Shown: piece after piece, positions 1-7,140 of the stretch
Numbering within the stretch: position 1 is the stretch's first letter
Layout of the letters: every line of letters begins with the position of its first letter
Virus record (IMG/VR): IMGVR_UViG_3300042561_000129
Location: 1 to 39,985 of that record
Strand: one strand, 5' to 3'
DNA from: a virus
DNA: 39,985 bases
The notes under the pieces: model-generated
The model's database searches: none
Seen by the model: the letters and a program-made list of their open reading frames with translations, nothing else
What the model was told of the DNA's origin: nothing
Position numbers and translations under genes: made by a program

Positions 1-241
1 TGTTTCAGTTGTTACCGTGCTTGTTTCTCCCGTAGGAGGAACAGTTGTAATAGGTGAAGTAGTTGGGGTCGGAGTAGGCGTAACAGTAGGAGCAGGGCTT
101 GGTGTTGGAGCAGTCGTTACTACTACGGTTGGATTCCAACGCTCTTTTGTTTCTATTGCAGTAATCGTTACAGAGTTTTCATTAATTACTACTGTTGTAG
201 GTTCCTTTAATTCAGTGCGTGTTGTTTTTGTCCACTCATTG
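1..241. repeat. Left copy of 241-bp terminal direct repeat (contig closure)
   Basis: These bases match 39745-39985 at every position except 114 (T here, G at 39858). A minus-strand reading frame continues from base 1 into base 39744 without a break, so the repeat most likely reflects circular closure of the assembly. It may or may not correspond to a physical terminal repeat of the virion DNA; the sequence alone cannot tell. Confidence 0.95.
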
Positions 242-540
242 TTTTCTGTATTTACCTTGAGTTCTACATTTGGGTCGGTTGGGGCAGGTATGCCTGCAAC
301 ATTTCCCGTATTTGGGTCAGCCTTAAATTGCAAAACATAACGCTCTCCTGCTTGCAATGTTGCCTTTGCGTATGATGAATTTACATCGCCACATACATCG
401 GGTGTACAAACTATTGCTCCGCCAATTGCTTTACCGTTGGCATCTACCTTTATCCAGGCACCTGGGTCGTTAGCCGTAGCAGGCGCAGGAATAATAAATG
501 TTGTTAATAAAAGCACTACTGCAAATAATTTAGCCTTCAT
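1..540 (-). CDS. Secreted Thr/Pro-rich protein, N-terminal 180 codons (gene crosses contig join)
   Basis: The ATG is at 540-538. Joined across the contig ends, the frame continues at 39744 and stops at 39559, giving 241 aa. Residues 1-23 form a clear signal peptide: Lys at 2 and 4, a hydrophobic core, and an Ala-Thr-Ala cleavage site before Asn24. Residues 24-130 look like a small extracytoplasmic domain with two cysteines near 47 and 52. A Thr/Pro-rich linker covers about 140-200. The last 29 residues form a Trp-rich hydrophobic or amphipathic helix. It overlaps the upstream 58-aa membrane-protein gene by 11 bases, so it sits inside the recombination operon. I do not recognise the family. 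Surface attachment, superinfection exclusion or a lysis role are possible guesses only. Confidence 0.85.
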   Translation of the reverse strand, partial: MKAKLFAVVLLLTTFIIPAPATANDPGAWIKVDANGKAIGGAIVCTPDVCGDVNSSYAKATLQAGERYVLQFKADPNTGNVAGIPAPTDPNVELKVNTENNEWTKTTRTELKEPTTVVINENSVTITAIETKERWNPTVVVTTAPTPSPAPTVTPTPTPTTSPITTVPPTGETSTVTTET

Positions 541-706
541 AATTATTCTTTTTCCCTTCTTCTTGTTTGTTTGAAAAAAGTATTTGAATTTGTTGCATGT
601 CATAAATAATTCCTTGCATACGCATCATGGCGTAAGCAATTCCAACCTTACGCCCTATGTAATGACCAATCAGGTAGGCGAGCGCAACCAGTAAAAATGT
701 CGTCAT
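530..706 (-). CDS. Small membrane protein, 58 aa
   Basis: It starts MTTFLLVALAYLIGHYIG, a single N-terminal hydrophobic segment (about residues 3-18), then a basic stretch and a hydrophilic, Gln- and Lys-rich tail. The ATG (706-704) overlaps the TGA of the upstream coiled-coil gene (ATGA), and the 3' end overlaps the start of the secreted-protein gene by 11 bases. This is classic translational coupling. Its position directly ahead of a secreted protein suggests that the two act together at the membrane, but no function is recognisable. Confidence 0.75.
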   Translation of the reverse strand: MTTFLLVALAYLIGHYIGRKVGIAYAMMRMQGIIYDMQQIQILFSNKQEEGKKNNYEG

Positions 707-1068
707 AGTTCCATGCTCGTTCTAACTGAGGCGCTCATGCTACGGGTCAAATCAACCTGTACCCGTAAACGCGCAACATTGTTACGCGCCGCTTTTACTC
801 TTGCCTCAATTATGTTTACCTCAAAGTGTAATTTTTCATTTTCCAACAACGCCAAATCATCGCGCTCTTGGATTGTGTAATTCTTGCCAGTTGGCGAAGA
901 TTTACTTGCATAACTCATACGAGTACGCGCCATAGAAACCTCATATTCTGATTTCTTTGCGTGGTACTCAGATTCGCATTGATTAAGTTCTTCATGTGCG
1001 CCATCAATTTCTTTTGATAGCGAGTAGAGGCGAGCCTCAATCTGTTGTGGAGTTACTATCTGCGCCAT
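703..1068 (-). CDS. Coiled-coil protein of the recombination operon, 121 aa
   Basis: The product is almost entirely helical and charged, with heptad-like Leu/Ile spacing from about residue 8 to 115. It begins with a TPQQIEARL-type helix and ends in an ARNNVARLRVQVDL stretch. Proteins of this type are common beside annealing proteins and exonucleases in actinophages, but no defined activity is known to me. A Gam-like or recombination-accessory role is a guess from context. The gene overlaps its upstream neighbour by 32 bases and its downstream one by 4. Confidence 0.85.
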   Translation of the reverse strand: MAQIVTPQQIEARLYSLSKEIDGAHEELNQCESEYHAKKSEYEVSMARTRMSYASKSSPTGKNYTIQERDDLALLENEKLHFEVNIIEARVKAARNNVARLRVQVDLTRSMSASVRTSMEL

Positions 1069-1315
1069 CTTTTTCCTTTACTACATGTAGTCCTTGTGCC
1101 TCCTGGCGATTTTGTAACTGAATCAACTTGCCCGCATCGGCTGATAAGTCAAACGGGTCAGCGGACATTTGAAATCCTGCTCGCTCCATTGCTTCTGCTA
1201 GGGCTTCAGGAAACACATCAAGTTCTTTTGCTACCGCACGGATACCAAGCGCGTTTTGATGCACGCTAACTATGTATCCAGCGGAAGGAACAAATTTCTT
1301 TTGTTTGTCGCTCAT
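1037..1315 (-). CDS. Hypothetical protein, 92 aa
   Basis: No family is recognised. The N-terminal half (residues 22-50) has a predicted helix-turn-helix-like rhythm (GIRAVAKELDVFPEALAEAM) resembling small DNA-binding folds. The C-terminal third is Gln/Lys/Asp-rich and probably disordered. Its ATG overlaps the stop of the ERF-like gene by four bases (ATGA), so it is co-translated with the recombination genes. Confidence 0.75.
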   Translation of the reverse strand: MSDKQKKFVPSAGYIVSVHQNALGIRAVAKELDVFPEALAEAMERAGFQMSADPFDLSADAGKLIQLQNRQEAQGLHVVKEKDGADSNSTTD

Positions 1316-1878
1316 GCAAATTCACGCTTCTTTCTGTTTACAATGTCCAAAAGAGTTACACCATTTGTGCGCACATCTTTTAATGACGCATATTGGGTGT
1401 AAATGCCTTTGAGTTGCTCTAATGATGTTGCGGTATCAGCCAAAGCAATTGCCATCTCTGCTTCTTTTAGTTGAGCCTCTGTAATCTTTTGTTCAATAAC
1501 TTTAGGAGCAGTGGTTGTAACGCGTTCCGCTTTCTCCATATCCAGTTTTGTTGGGCGTACAGGCTTCTTCGTGTTGGGGTCTGTACCCATATAACCAGCA
1601 AGACTTAATGCACGCCCTGCGGCGCTTGTAGAGGCGTTTTCAAGGGCGCTAGTTTTGTTGATATGACTAGAGCCCACAACTTCCTCAGCGTAATCAACAG
1701 CCTTCAAAACATCGCCGTAATACAAAGATGCTTTGACCACATATTGCAATGGGCGTTGTGTTTGTGGGTCACGCGCAATGTCCACAATTTCTGTAATTAT
1801 TCTCAAGTCAGGGTGGTCAGTTAGTGCGCGCTGTAATCTTTCGGCTACTGTTTCGTAGGCCGACAAATCAAATGCCAT
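1312..1878 (-). CDS. ERF/Rad52-like single-strand annealing protein (candidate), 188 aa
   Basis: I chose the ATG at 1878 (MAFDLSAYETVAERL) because an AGAAGGAAAGC Shine-Dalgarno precedes it. An upstream in-frame extension to 1938 has no SD. The core 'VKASLYYGD...AVDYAEEV...NKTSALENASTSAAGRALSLAGYMG' has the pattern of phage annealing-protein families: a beta strand with charged turns, then a TSAxEN...AxGRAL helix ending in a hydrophobic-Gly turn. The C-terminal 60 residues are a charged helical tail. It heads the operon that includes the Cas4-like exonuclease across the contig join, the usual annealase-exonuclease partnership. ERF versus another SSAP family cannot be settled by eye. Confidence 0.65.
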   Translation of the reverse strand: MAFDLSAYETVAERLQRALTDHPDLRIITEIVDIARDPQTQRPLQYVVKASLYYGDVLKAVDYAEEVVGSSHINKTSALENASTSAAGRALSLAGYMGTDPNTKKPVRPTKLDMEKAERVTTTAPKVIEQKITEAQLKEAEMAIALADTATSLEQLKGIYTQYASLKDVRTNGVTLLDIVNRKKREFA

Positions 1879-2025
1879 GCTTTCCTTCTTTCTATCGGGG
1901 GGCGGGTTGCCCCAGGGGTAGGCAGACCATATACCCACCCACTGACATTACAAAACACGCCAAAGCGGTGTGTCGCAAAAATTATTCATAACCAGTGCAA
2001 TAATCAGGGGTCCAGGAGGTCTGCT
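1879..2025. other. Divergent intergenic region between the annealase operon and the plus-strand gene
   Basis: This is the only divergent gap in the genome and must hold promoters for both directions. On the minus side the mRNA leader would contain a GGGGC-AACCC-GCCCC hairpin (about 1899-1914) before the SD. A TATATG -10-like hexamer lies near 1926-1933, but no convincing -35 is paired with it. On the plus side an AATAAT-like -10 (about 1999-2006) lies just ahead of the SD. Neither promoter is strong enough to call individually. Confidence 0.4.
2012..2018 (+). promoter_or_regulatory. Strong ribosome binding site for the only plus-strand gene
   Basis: AGGAGGT lies 6-7 bases before the ATG at 2026, a near-perfect Shine-Dalgarno. 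This decides both the start and the reality of the plus-strand gene, which would otherwise look like a chance ORF. Confidence 0.8.
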
Positions 2026-2217
2026 ATGGCACAAGCAAGGGTTCACATCAGCCTGTTTAACTTAATTGTAGAAACTGAGGCTGACTTTCAATATCCTGAC
2101 ATGATGCAGGATTTAACTAATAGAGCGCTGACCAGTTTCATAGCCACTATGGACTACTGCAAAGCAAATAACATGGACATTAGGTCAGAGGATTTTGATT
2201 TAGAAGATGAAGAATGA
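2026..2217 (+). CDS. Small acidic protein, 63 aa; only gene on the plus strand
   Basis: The product begins MAQARVHISLFNLIVETEADF and ends in an acidic DFDLEDEE tail. The middle is helical (MMQDLTNRALTSFIATMDYC). There is no recognisable domain, though its size, acidity and fold rhythm suit a protein-binding inhibitor or regulator. It is transcribed divergently from the annealase operon and convergently with the phosphoesterase gene, from which a long inverted repeat separates it. An isolated gene on the opposite strand with a strong SD suggests separate, possibly immediate-early or antagonist, expression. Function unknown. Confidence 0.75.
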   Translation: MAQARVHISLFNLIVETEADFQYPDMMQDLTNRALTSFIATMDYCKANNMDIRSEDFDLEDEE

Positions 2218-2228
2218 TGGTGATTGCA

Positions 2229-2273
2229 CCAAAGAATCTATGCCATCGCTAGATGACGCAATAGATTCTTGGG
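2229..2273. terminator. Inverted repeat between convergent genes, probable bidirectional terminator
   Basis: AAGAATCTAT at 2232-2241 is perfectly complementary to ATAGATTCTT at 2261-2270. Inside the loop, CATC (2244-2247) pairs with GATG (2252-2255) around GCTA, and TGC pairs with GCA, giving a long nested hairpin. It lies exactly where plus- and minus-strand transcription meet. There is a short T-run on the plus side (2285-2288) but none on the minus side, so it is not a textbook intrinsic terminator in both directions. Confidence 0.65.
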
Positions 2274-2286
2274 ATAATTTAGGCTT

Positions 2287-3321
2287 TTAATCCAGCCAAA
2301 CTTTGTAACCAGCGGTGACTCTGCCCTTTATTGGGTCAATGAAATGCAATCTTTGACTTGGTGTCGCAGTCGCGGCGAGCATGACACCTGCATAACGATT
2401 GTCTGATTCGGTAGAACCAGTTTGGTAAACACTGCCCAATCCATTTGCAAGAGCCCATTCTGCATGGGTGTGGTAATGACCAACATAGACATCTCTGAAT
2501 TCCCATGGGTAAGACCCACTGCGCCATCTATTGACATGTTGGACAATCGTTGCTGGAGATGCAAAACCATTACGACCAACTTCATCGCCATGAATAACAA
2601 GTGCGCGATACTCTCCGATTTGTACCCTTTGTATATCATCAGGACATTCTTGCCAGGTAAGGCGTTTTTCTTTTGCAAGTAATTGCCGCGCCAACTCATA
2701 ACACATTCGGTCAAAATTGTCAGAGCGAGGAACATTATCGCGCTTACTTCCAATACGCCCATGATTACCCCATTCAGGAACTACCGTAACTTTTTCATAA
2801 TGTTGTAGCGCATAACGCACAACATCTACACAAAGCCTACTGACATTAACATATTGCTCAAACAAAGTAGCATCAATTTCAAATACCTGCGTAGGAAAGT
2901 TAAATAAACCTTCAACCATATCTCCGCCAAAAAGTATGTAACATTCTTTTACGGGGTGGTCTGCGCGTTGTATCTCTGTTATCCGCACAGCCTTTTCTGC
3001 AAATTCCAAAACGCGCTTACGCATTATCTTAGAGTTATAGGTTGTTGTTTTCTTTGCGCCTTGCCAATCAGTCATATGCCATAACGCAACTTCTGCTTTG
3101 CCGCTAACACCTTTTGCCACCTTTTGCTCCACGGGTTTAATAGGACCCATCGTTAGCATGGCATCATAAGCGGCGCGGTGTGTTGCCTCTACTAAATCTT
3201 CATTCCGCATTTTTGCTTTAATTAGTTGTTTCTGCAATCTGTATAGAGCATTGCGTAATTCTTTTACATCTTCTGACTCAACACCCTCAGGTATATTTTT
3301 TAGATTATCTTCTAGGCTCAT
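2287..3321 (-). CDS. Calcineurin-like metallophosphoesterase, 344 aa
   Basis: The metal-binding motif series of the calcineurin/Mre11 superfamily is visible in order: Asp85 (HMTDWQ), GGDMVEG at 132-138, GNH at 185-187, HGD at 244-246 and GHYHTH at 281-286. Residues 1-60 form a charged helical region. The family includes SbcD/Mre11 nucleases and phosphodiesterases. Freestanding phage members without an SbcC partner are common and mostly unassigned. No SbcC-like ATPase is encoded here, so nuclease versus phosphatase activity is open. The start overlaps the stop of the DUF6378-like gene (ATGA). Confidence 0.9.
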   Translation of the reverse strand: MSLEDNLKNIPEGVESEDVKELRNALYRLQKQLIKAKMRNEDLVEATHRAAYDAMLTMGPIKPVEQKVAKGVSGKAEVALWHMTDWQGAKKTTTYNSKIMRKRVLEFAEKAVRITEIQRADHPVKECYILFGGDMVEGLFNFPTQVFEIDATLFEQYVNVSRLCVDVVRYALQHYEKVTVVPEWGNHGRIGSKRDNVPRSDNFDRMCYELARQLLAKEKRLTWQECPDDIQRVQIGEYRALVIHGDEVGRNGFASPATIVQHVNRWRSGSYPWEFRDVYVGHYHTHAEWALANGLGSVYQTGSTESDNRYAGVMLAATATPSQRLHFIDPIKGRVTAGYKVWLD

Positions 3322-3566
3322 GGTTTCACTATTTCATGGGCGTGGTAAATGTAACCTTGTTTATCTATCCAAGAATCTTCGTGTTGTGGATTTTTAAACA
3401 AACGAACAGTTTTTAGGCTATCCATCATTAACGCTACTTGCCAGGGTTCTATTGGTTTGTCTAAATCTAAAAGAGCGCCCCATATTTTGCCTATTTTTTC
3501 AAAGTTTTCTTGCGCATCGCCATACTCAGTTTGTCTGTTATTTAAGATTTCATTTATTTTGGACAT
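3318..3566 (-). CDS. DUF6378-like phage protein, 82 aa
   Basis: The sequence shows the pattern 'RQTEYGDAQENFEKIGKIW', then VALMMDSLKTVRL and HEDSWIDKQGY. This is typical of the small phage family annotated as DUF6378, whose helical fold resembles MazG-type nucleotide pyrophosphohydrolases. Substrate and activity are not established. It overlaps the upstream HTH gene by 13 bases and the phosphoesterase gene by 4, so the three are translated as a unit. Confidence 0.8.
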   Translation of the reverse strand: MSKINEILNNRQTEYGDAQENFEKIGKIWGALLDLDKPIEPWQVALMMDSLKTVRLFKNPQHEDSWIDKQGYIYHAHEIVKP

Positions 3567-3793
3567 TTACATATCCTTTTTCGGTGCGCTCTAACAGAGT
3601 CGCTACTGGTTTTAATTCCTTCTTGTCTTAATGCTCTGACTACAAGACTTAATGGCATATCTGTTGCCCAAGCCTCATCTAAAGCCTTTTTATCTTGAGG
3701 GCTAAGATTGTCATACATAACTTGATAAGCACAAACTTTGTTACTTCTCCTAGAAGTTTTTTTTATTTCTTCTAATGATTTCACTAGACTCAT
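3554..3793 (-). CDS. Helix-turn-helix DNA-binding protein, 79 aa
   Basis: The ATG at 3793 is preceded by GGAGG five bases away, so the GTG six bases further upstream is rejected. Residues 27-70 (LSPQDKKALDEAWATDMPLS, then VVRALRQEGIKTSSDSVRAHR) fit a helix-turn-helix followed by a conserved His-Arg and a Cys-x-Cys end. Small proteins of this shape are common regulators in actinophages. It is the first gene after the lysis cassette and heads a short operon with the DUF6378-like and phosphoesterase genes. Confidence 0.7.
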   Translation of the reverse strand: MSLVKSLEEIKKTSRRSNKVCAYQVMYDNLSPQDKKALDEAWATDMPLSLVVRALRQEGIKTSSDSVRAHRKRICKCPK

Positions 3794-3880
3794 AACCACC
3801 TCCGCTCATAGCCTAACACAAAGTGTAAATGAGCAGTTTAGACTCATACTCAGGAGTGCTTTCCCATGGAGGCGGGAAAT
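3794..3880. other. Intergenic gap after the lysis cassette with a small hairpin
   Basis: On the minus strand, TTTCCC-GCCTCCAT-GGGAAA (about 3864-3883) forms a 6-bp stem directly after the holin-like gene. It has no following T-run, so it is at best a weak terminator. A promoter for the next operon is expected between it and the SD at about 3800, but I could not fix convincing -35/-10 hexamers. Confidence 0.4.
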
Positions 3881-4138
3881 TTATGCTTTTTTCTTAGGTG
3901 CCTTCTTTGTAGGTTTCTTTGCTAATTTGTTTATTTCCAGTTCTACCCATTGAGCAACCTTGCCAAAAGCAGGGTCGTTCTTATCAATAGCACGGATTGC
4001 AGGACCTACGATTGCGGCAACTGTACCAGCAATTAAAGCCTTTACATTTGCATCAGGTGTGACTACCCAAACGCTTGCGGCAGTTAGAACAAAGTGACGC
4101 AATGCAGATTTGAGTTTGGCTATATCGTTTTCTTTCAT
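3881..4138 (-). CDS. Small holin-like membrane protein, 85 aa
   Basis: Two hydrophobic segments (about residues 15-27 and 33-50) are joined by a short Pro-Asp-Ala-Asn turn, and the C-terminus is a Lys/Pro/Ala-rich basic tail. This hairpin-plus-basic-tail layout is typical of actinophage holins. The gene overlaps the CHAP endolysin gene by four bases. The hydrophobic stretches are modest, so membrane insertion is likely but not certain. A second holin candidate lies on the other side of the endolysin. Confidence 0.65.
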   Translation of the reverse strand: MKENDIAKLKSALRHFVLTAASVWVVTPDANVKALIAGTVAAIVGPAIRAIDKNDPAFGKVAQWVELEINKLAKKPTKKAPKKKA

Positions 4139-4623
4139 GCTTTCTCCTTTATCGGGCGAGCCACTGCCATGACAACTGAATATGGGCGTTTCTTGCGATA
4201 GACCCCGCCGCCATTGCTTTGGCTACCTTTTCTGTTAGGGCTTGTATTGCCTTCTATGCAATACAAATGACCGCTACGGTTTTTGACAACAATTCCAACA
4301 TGGTCAGGCTGAGCATCGGTATCAAATTGGAAAAATGCTATGTCGCCTGGTTGTGCTTGTCCAATCGGCACTAATTTATCTTTAGCCGCAAACCATTTTA
4401 GCCCTGCATCACATGATGCAAAGCCTTTTGAGTTACTTGCCGCTATTTTCTTGCTCAACCCTGCTTTGTAAAAGACCCAAGAAACAAACATTGCGCACCA
4501 AGGTTGTTTATTTAACCCATACCATTTACCAAATTTAGTGTCATTGTTTGTGCCTTCTTCATACTTTAATTCTTGTTTTGCATAAAACAAAACTGTTTCT
4601 ATTTTGCCTTCTGTCAGACTCAT
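4135..4623 (-). CDS. Endolysin, CHAP-domain amidase/endopeptidase, 162 aa
   Basis: This is a single CHAP domain. Cys43 lies in PWCAMFVSWVF, His108 in PDHVGIVV, and Glu124/Asn126 in YCIEGNTS, which supply the catalytic Cys-His-Glu/Asn arrangement of the NlpC/P60-CHAP fold. It has no signal peptide and no separate cell-wall-binding domain; at 162 aa it is a minimal enzyme. It would cut the peptide part of host peptidoglycan and depend on a holin for release. It overlaps holin-like genes on both sides by four bases, giving a compact lysis cassette. Confidence 0.92.
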   Translation of the reverse strand: MSLTEGKIETVLFYAKQELKYEEGTNNDTKFGKWYGLNKQPWCAMFVSWVFYKAGLSKKIAASNSKGFASCDAGLKWFAAKDKLVPIGQAQPGDIAFFQFDTDAQPDHVGIVVKNRSGHLYCIEGNTSPNRKGSQSNGGGVYRKKRPYSVVMAVARPIKEKA

Positions 4624-4838
4624 GAACGCTCCACCAATAATCTATAAATTTCATCTACCCGTAGTTCTAGTTTATCCACTTTGGCGTCTATGTCGCGCAC
4701 TTTATCTTTGATGCTTGTTCCGCCATTGGGTTTAAGTTCTGCTAAATAATATTTCACTAAATGACGCACACTCATAGCAAATGCGCCAATAAGGGTGGTA
4801 ATTCCTACCGATACCCCAACCCATTGTTCAATGCTCAT
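4620..4838 (-). CDS. Holin-like membrane protein with C-terminal coiled coil, 72 aa
   Basis: I place the start at the ATG at 4838 (MSIEQWVGVSVGITTLIGAF), 20 bases after the previous stop. A longer frame would need a TTG inside the upstream gene. Residues 6-25 form one membrane helix. The rest is charged and ends in a heptad-patterned helix (IDAKVDKLELRVDEIYRLL). A TM helix plus coiled coil next to an endolysin is a recurring holin layout. No clear SD is seen, so the start is the least secure part. Confidence 0.65.
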   Translation of the reverse strand: MSIEQWVGVSVGITTLIGAFAMSVRHLVKYYLAELKPNGGTSIKDKVRDIDAKVDKLELRVDEIYRLLVERS

Positions 4839-4858
4839 AACGACAAATGATATAACAA

Positions 4859-5473
4859 TTATGCAATCAGATATGCGCCTGAGATATACCAAATATCAGA
4901 TGTAGCAAGCACATGCGGAGAGTTGCGATTAAATGCTTCATCTTTACCACTTGAACCAGGGTAATACATTCTGCCTGTTGTGCCGCCCGCAGGTGCAATA
5001 TCTAACATCAAACCGTAATGATTAGAACCTTCATGTAATCCACCGTCACGCATTGCGTTATTTTGCAAAGGCGCAAAAGGAACAGTCAATGTGTATTGAC
5101 CTGTACCAAAATTAGTAACACTTGTTAGATTTGCATATACGCTGAAAAAGCACCATTTGCTTATTTTGATATAGCGCCCTGTTAAAGCCCCTGCGCCATA
5201 AGTCGGAGCAGTGCCTAAAGAACCCCAAACAGGTGTGTAATTTACAACTGGTACGCCTAAATTATTATCTACAAAAACAACCCACTCAGTACCGTTCCAA
5301 TACTTCATTTGGTCATCTGTGGTTTCATAAATTATGTCTGCAACGCGTGGGTATGTTGGTTCTGTTGGTACAGCGGGCGCGGTAAATCGCACAGCCGATT
5401 CTAATTTTTGCAGGCGTTGGTCAATATCTTTGAAGAATCTATGTAGGTCAAAAGGTTGATTGATGTATGCCAT
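4859..5473 (-). CDS. Minor tail or receptor-binding protein, 204 aa
   Basis: Residues 1-30 are helical with a trimeric coiled-coil look (HRFFKDIDQRLQKLES). Residues 36-68 carry a 'DIIYETTDDQMKYWNGTEWVVF' segment also found in other structural proteins of this genome. Residues 75-204 are beta-rich, with Gly/Tyr/Thr strands resembling a globular fibre-tip domain. As the last gene of the tail module before lysis, it probably contributes to the tail tip or to side fibres. The exact role is unknown. Confidence 0.7.
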   Translation of the reverse strand: MAYINQPFDLHRFFKDIDQRLQKLESAVRFTAPAVPTEPTYPRVADIIYETTDDQMKYWNGTEWVVFVDNNLGVPVVNYTPVWGSLGTAPTYGAGALTGRYIKISKWCFFSVYANLTSVTNFGTGQYTLTVPFAPLQNNAMRDGGLHEGSNHYGLMLDIAPAGGTTGRMYYPGSSGKDEAFNRNSPHVLATSDIWYISGAYLIA

Positions 5474-5481
5474 GACGCCTC

Positions 5482-6576
5482 TTATTCGCTCGCTGTGAGT
5501 GTAAGCGTAACGCGTTCAGGACCATCTTCGCCAGGTTGTATATTCAAAGCCACTATGCGATATACCGCATCAAGAGTGCCAGGGAAACGCTCATCTGTAA
5601 TAATTAAACGCGCATCATCACCAATGTTGTAATCATTTAGAGTTGGCGGGATATAAGCAGGCACAACAATTTTTACAGTTGTCGGCGGAAAAGACACTGC
5701 TAGGACCTGACCTAAAGATAATTCATCAAGCAATACTGGGTCAGTAACATCTGAGTAGTTGGCAACATCTTCTAGGACTGCCCAACCTTCTGTAATCTTT
5801 GTCGTATCTTGCGCAATAGAAATTAACTTGCCCTCGTTAGAACCTGCACCTAATGCAAAGATTGTATTAGCGGCTATTGAAGCATCTTCAGGGTATTCGT
5901 ATTCAACAATGTTGCCCGCAGGAAATATAAATACCAATGCTTCAGGGTCATTAAGGTCATAAATTACGCCCGTGCGTGGATAACCAAGAACTAAAGTTTT
6001 AATTGGTTCATCTGTAAGCGGGTCATAAGAAACATCTATAAGAAAATCAAAACCATCTTCTGCGCGTGATAAATCTTGAATAGCCTGATAAACATTTTTT
6101 AATTCATAATCATAATAAACGCGGTCAATTAAAACCCCTGAGGTTTCACTGCCTGTTATTACTCCAATGTCGCCACTAGGCACTAATTGCGCATCATCAA
6201 TAAGAGTACGAGCAATTACTAATTGGTCTGTGTTGGTAAAAGTATCAGTAGTGGATATGCGGCGGCGCTCAAAATAAGATTCAAATTCACGGGCTGTAAG
6301 GTTTAAAACTTGCTCAGCACTGTTATATGTGCGATTCCATATAATTCCGCCCCAAATTAAATCTCCATTACGGTCCACATAGATTGCAGAGCGACCAGGA
6401 ATGGTAGAGGCATTAACATTAAATTCGGCAGAGTTAAGAGCAGATAGTAATACATGCCCATTGAGTGTGCCTGATTGATTTAATTGTTGAGTAAATGAAA
6501 CACCTGTTAAAGGAAGTTCAGCAAGAATAGTGTTAGTTAATAAATCGGCAAATAAATACCGATAGGTAGTAGTCAT
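5482..6576 (-). CDS. Minor tail protein, tail hub/baseplate-like (gp37/Tal-type), 364 aa
   Basis: The opening 'YRYLFADLLTNTILAELPLTGVSF' and the pattern 'IYVDRNGDLIWGGIIWNRTY...LNLTAREFESYFERRR' are typical of the siphovirus 'ReqiPepy6 gp37-like' tail hub proteins of actinophages. It is beta-rich throughout, without signal peptide or membrane segments. It lies downstream of the fibre genes, whereas hub genes usually follow the Dit gene directly, so the fibre block seems to have been inserted between Dit and hub. Confidence 0.8.
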   Translation of the reverse strand: MTTTYRYLFADLLTNTILAELPLTGVSFTQQLNQSGTLNGHVLLSALNSAEFNVNASTIPGRSAIYVDRNGDLIWGGIIWNRTYNSAEQVLNLTAREFESYFERRRISTTDTFTNTDQLVIARTLIDDAQLVPSGDIGVITGSETSGVLIDRVYYDYELKNVYQAIQDLSRAEDGFDFLIDVSYDPLTDEPIKTLVLGYPRTGVIYDLNDPEALVFIFPAGNIVEYEYPEDASIAANTIFALGAGSNEGKLISIAQDTTKITEGWAVLEDVANYSDVTDPVLLDELSLGQVLAVSFPPTTVKIVVPAYIPPTLNDYNIGDDARLIITDERFPGTLDAVYRIVALNIQPGEDGPERVTLTLTASE

Positions 6577-6578
6577 TA

Positions 6579-6926
6579 CTACTCACTAACAGGGATTTCT
6601 ACCCATTCTAAATCTTCTTCGTTCCACTCATAAAGTTTGCCATCTTCAGGCATAGGAGTTGGAGCCCCCCATAGATAAGTTTCTTCGTCTTTAATCCAAG
6701 ATGGATATGGCTGTGGTGGATAGAACCCAATTCCGTCATAGTGGTATCCAATACCTGCGTAATTTTTACGCAAGGCTTCTCCACCTTCACGGTTATTTAC
6801 TCCCCCGCTTGTGTTGTAGGAAGTTTGAACCCAAGTTCCACCTAAATTTGTTTCGCACCATTGTTGAGAATCAGCGACAATAACTCGCGTTACTATGCCT
6901 TCTTCTACTTCTGCAAAATGCGCCAT
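6579..6926 (-). CDS. Fibre-associated protein of the 'GIGYxYD...PPxPYPSW' type, 115 aa
   Basis: The sequence has the conserved core 'WVQTSYNT...LRKNYAGIGYHYDGIGFYPPQPYPSW', then 'YLWGAPTPMPEDGKLYEW', found in many cyanophage and marine phage structural genes next to tail fibres. The predicted fold is small and Trp/Tyr-rich. It may cap or chaperone the fibre encoded upstream. It abuts the hub gene with a 2-base gap and overlaps the upstream small gene by one base. Confidence 0.75.
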   Translation of the reverse strand: MAHFAEVEEGIVTRVIVADSQQWCETNLGGTWVQTSYNTSGGVNNREGGEALRKNYAGIGYHYDGIGFYPPQPYPSWIKDEETYLWGAPTPMPEDGKLYEWNEEDLEWVEIPVSE

Positions 6927-7129
6927 TAGTCTTGCTCCTTTTCTCCGTAGAGTTCTACGCTATTTAGTAATTTTACATCACGCTTAGTTACTATTCCACC
7001 CTTTTCATCAAGTTGATTTTTGGCAGTAGTTTCATCGTCAGCAATAATATGAACTAACATAGTTACTTCATAACTAAAGCATTGAGTTTGCTTAGTTTTT
7101 TTAGTTTCTTTATCTTTTACTATTTTCAT
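6926..7129 (-). CDS. Hypothetical protein, 67 aa
   Basis: This is a short mixed protein with a Lys/Thr-rich N-terminus and the middle strand 'YEVTMLVHIIADDETTAKNQL', suggesting a small alpha/beta fold. A GGAGAAGGCAA ribosome binding site precedes the ATG. It sits between the glycine-rich fibre and the fibre-associated protein, so it may take part in fibre assembly. No family is recognised. Confidence 0.65.
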   Translation of the reverse strand: MKIVKDKETKKTKQTQCFSYEVTMLVHIIADDETTAKNQLDEKGGIVTKRDVKLLNSVELYGEKEQD

Positions 7130-7140
7130 TTGCCTTCTCC

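Noticed and set aside
1879-1938. 20-residue N-terminal extension of the annealase frame
   Set aside because: No SD, Pro/Gly-rich hairpin DNA; the internal ATG at 1878 has a good SD and matches the start of the conserved domain.
2207-2290. 27-codon plus-strand frame after the 63-aa gene
   Set aside because: It overlaps the nested hairpin between convergent genes, has no SD and shares stop bases with the opposite gene; a chance frame is more likely.
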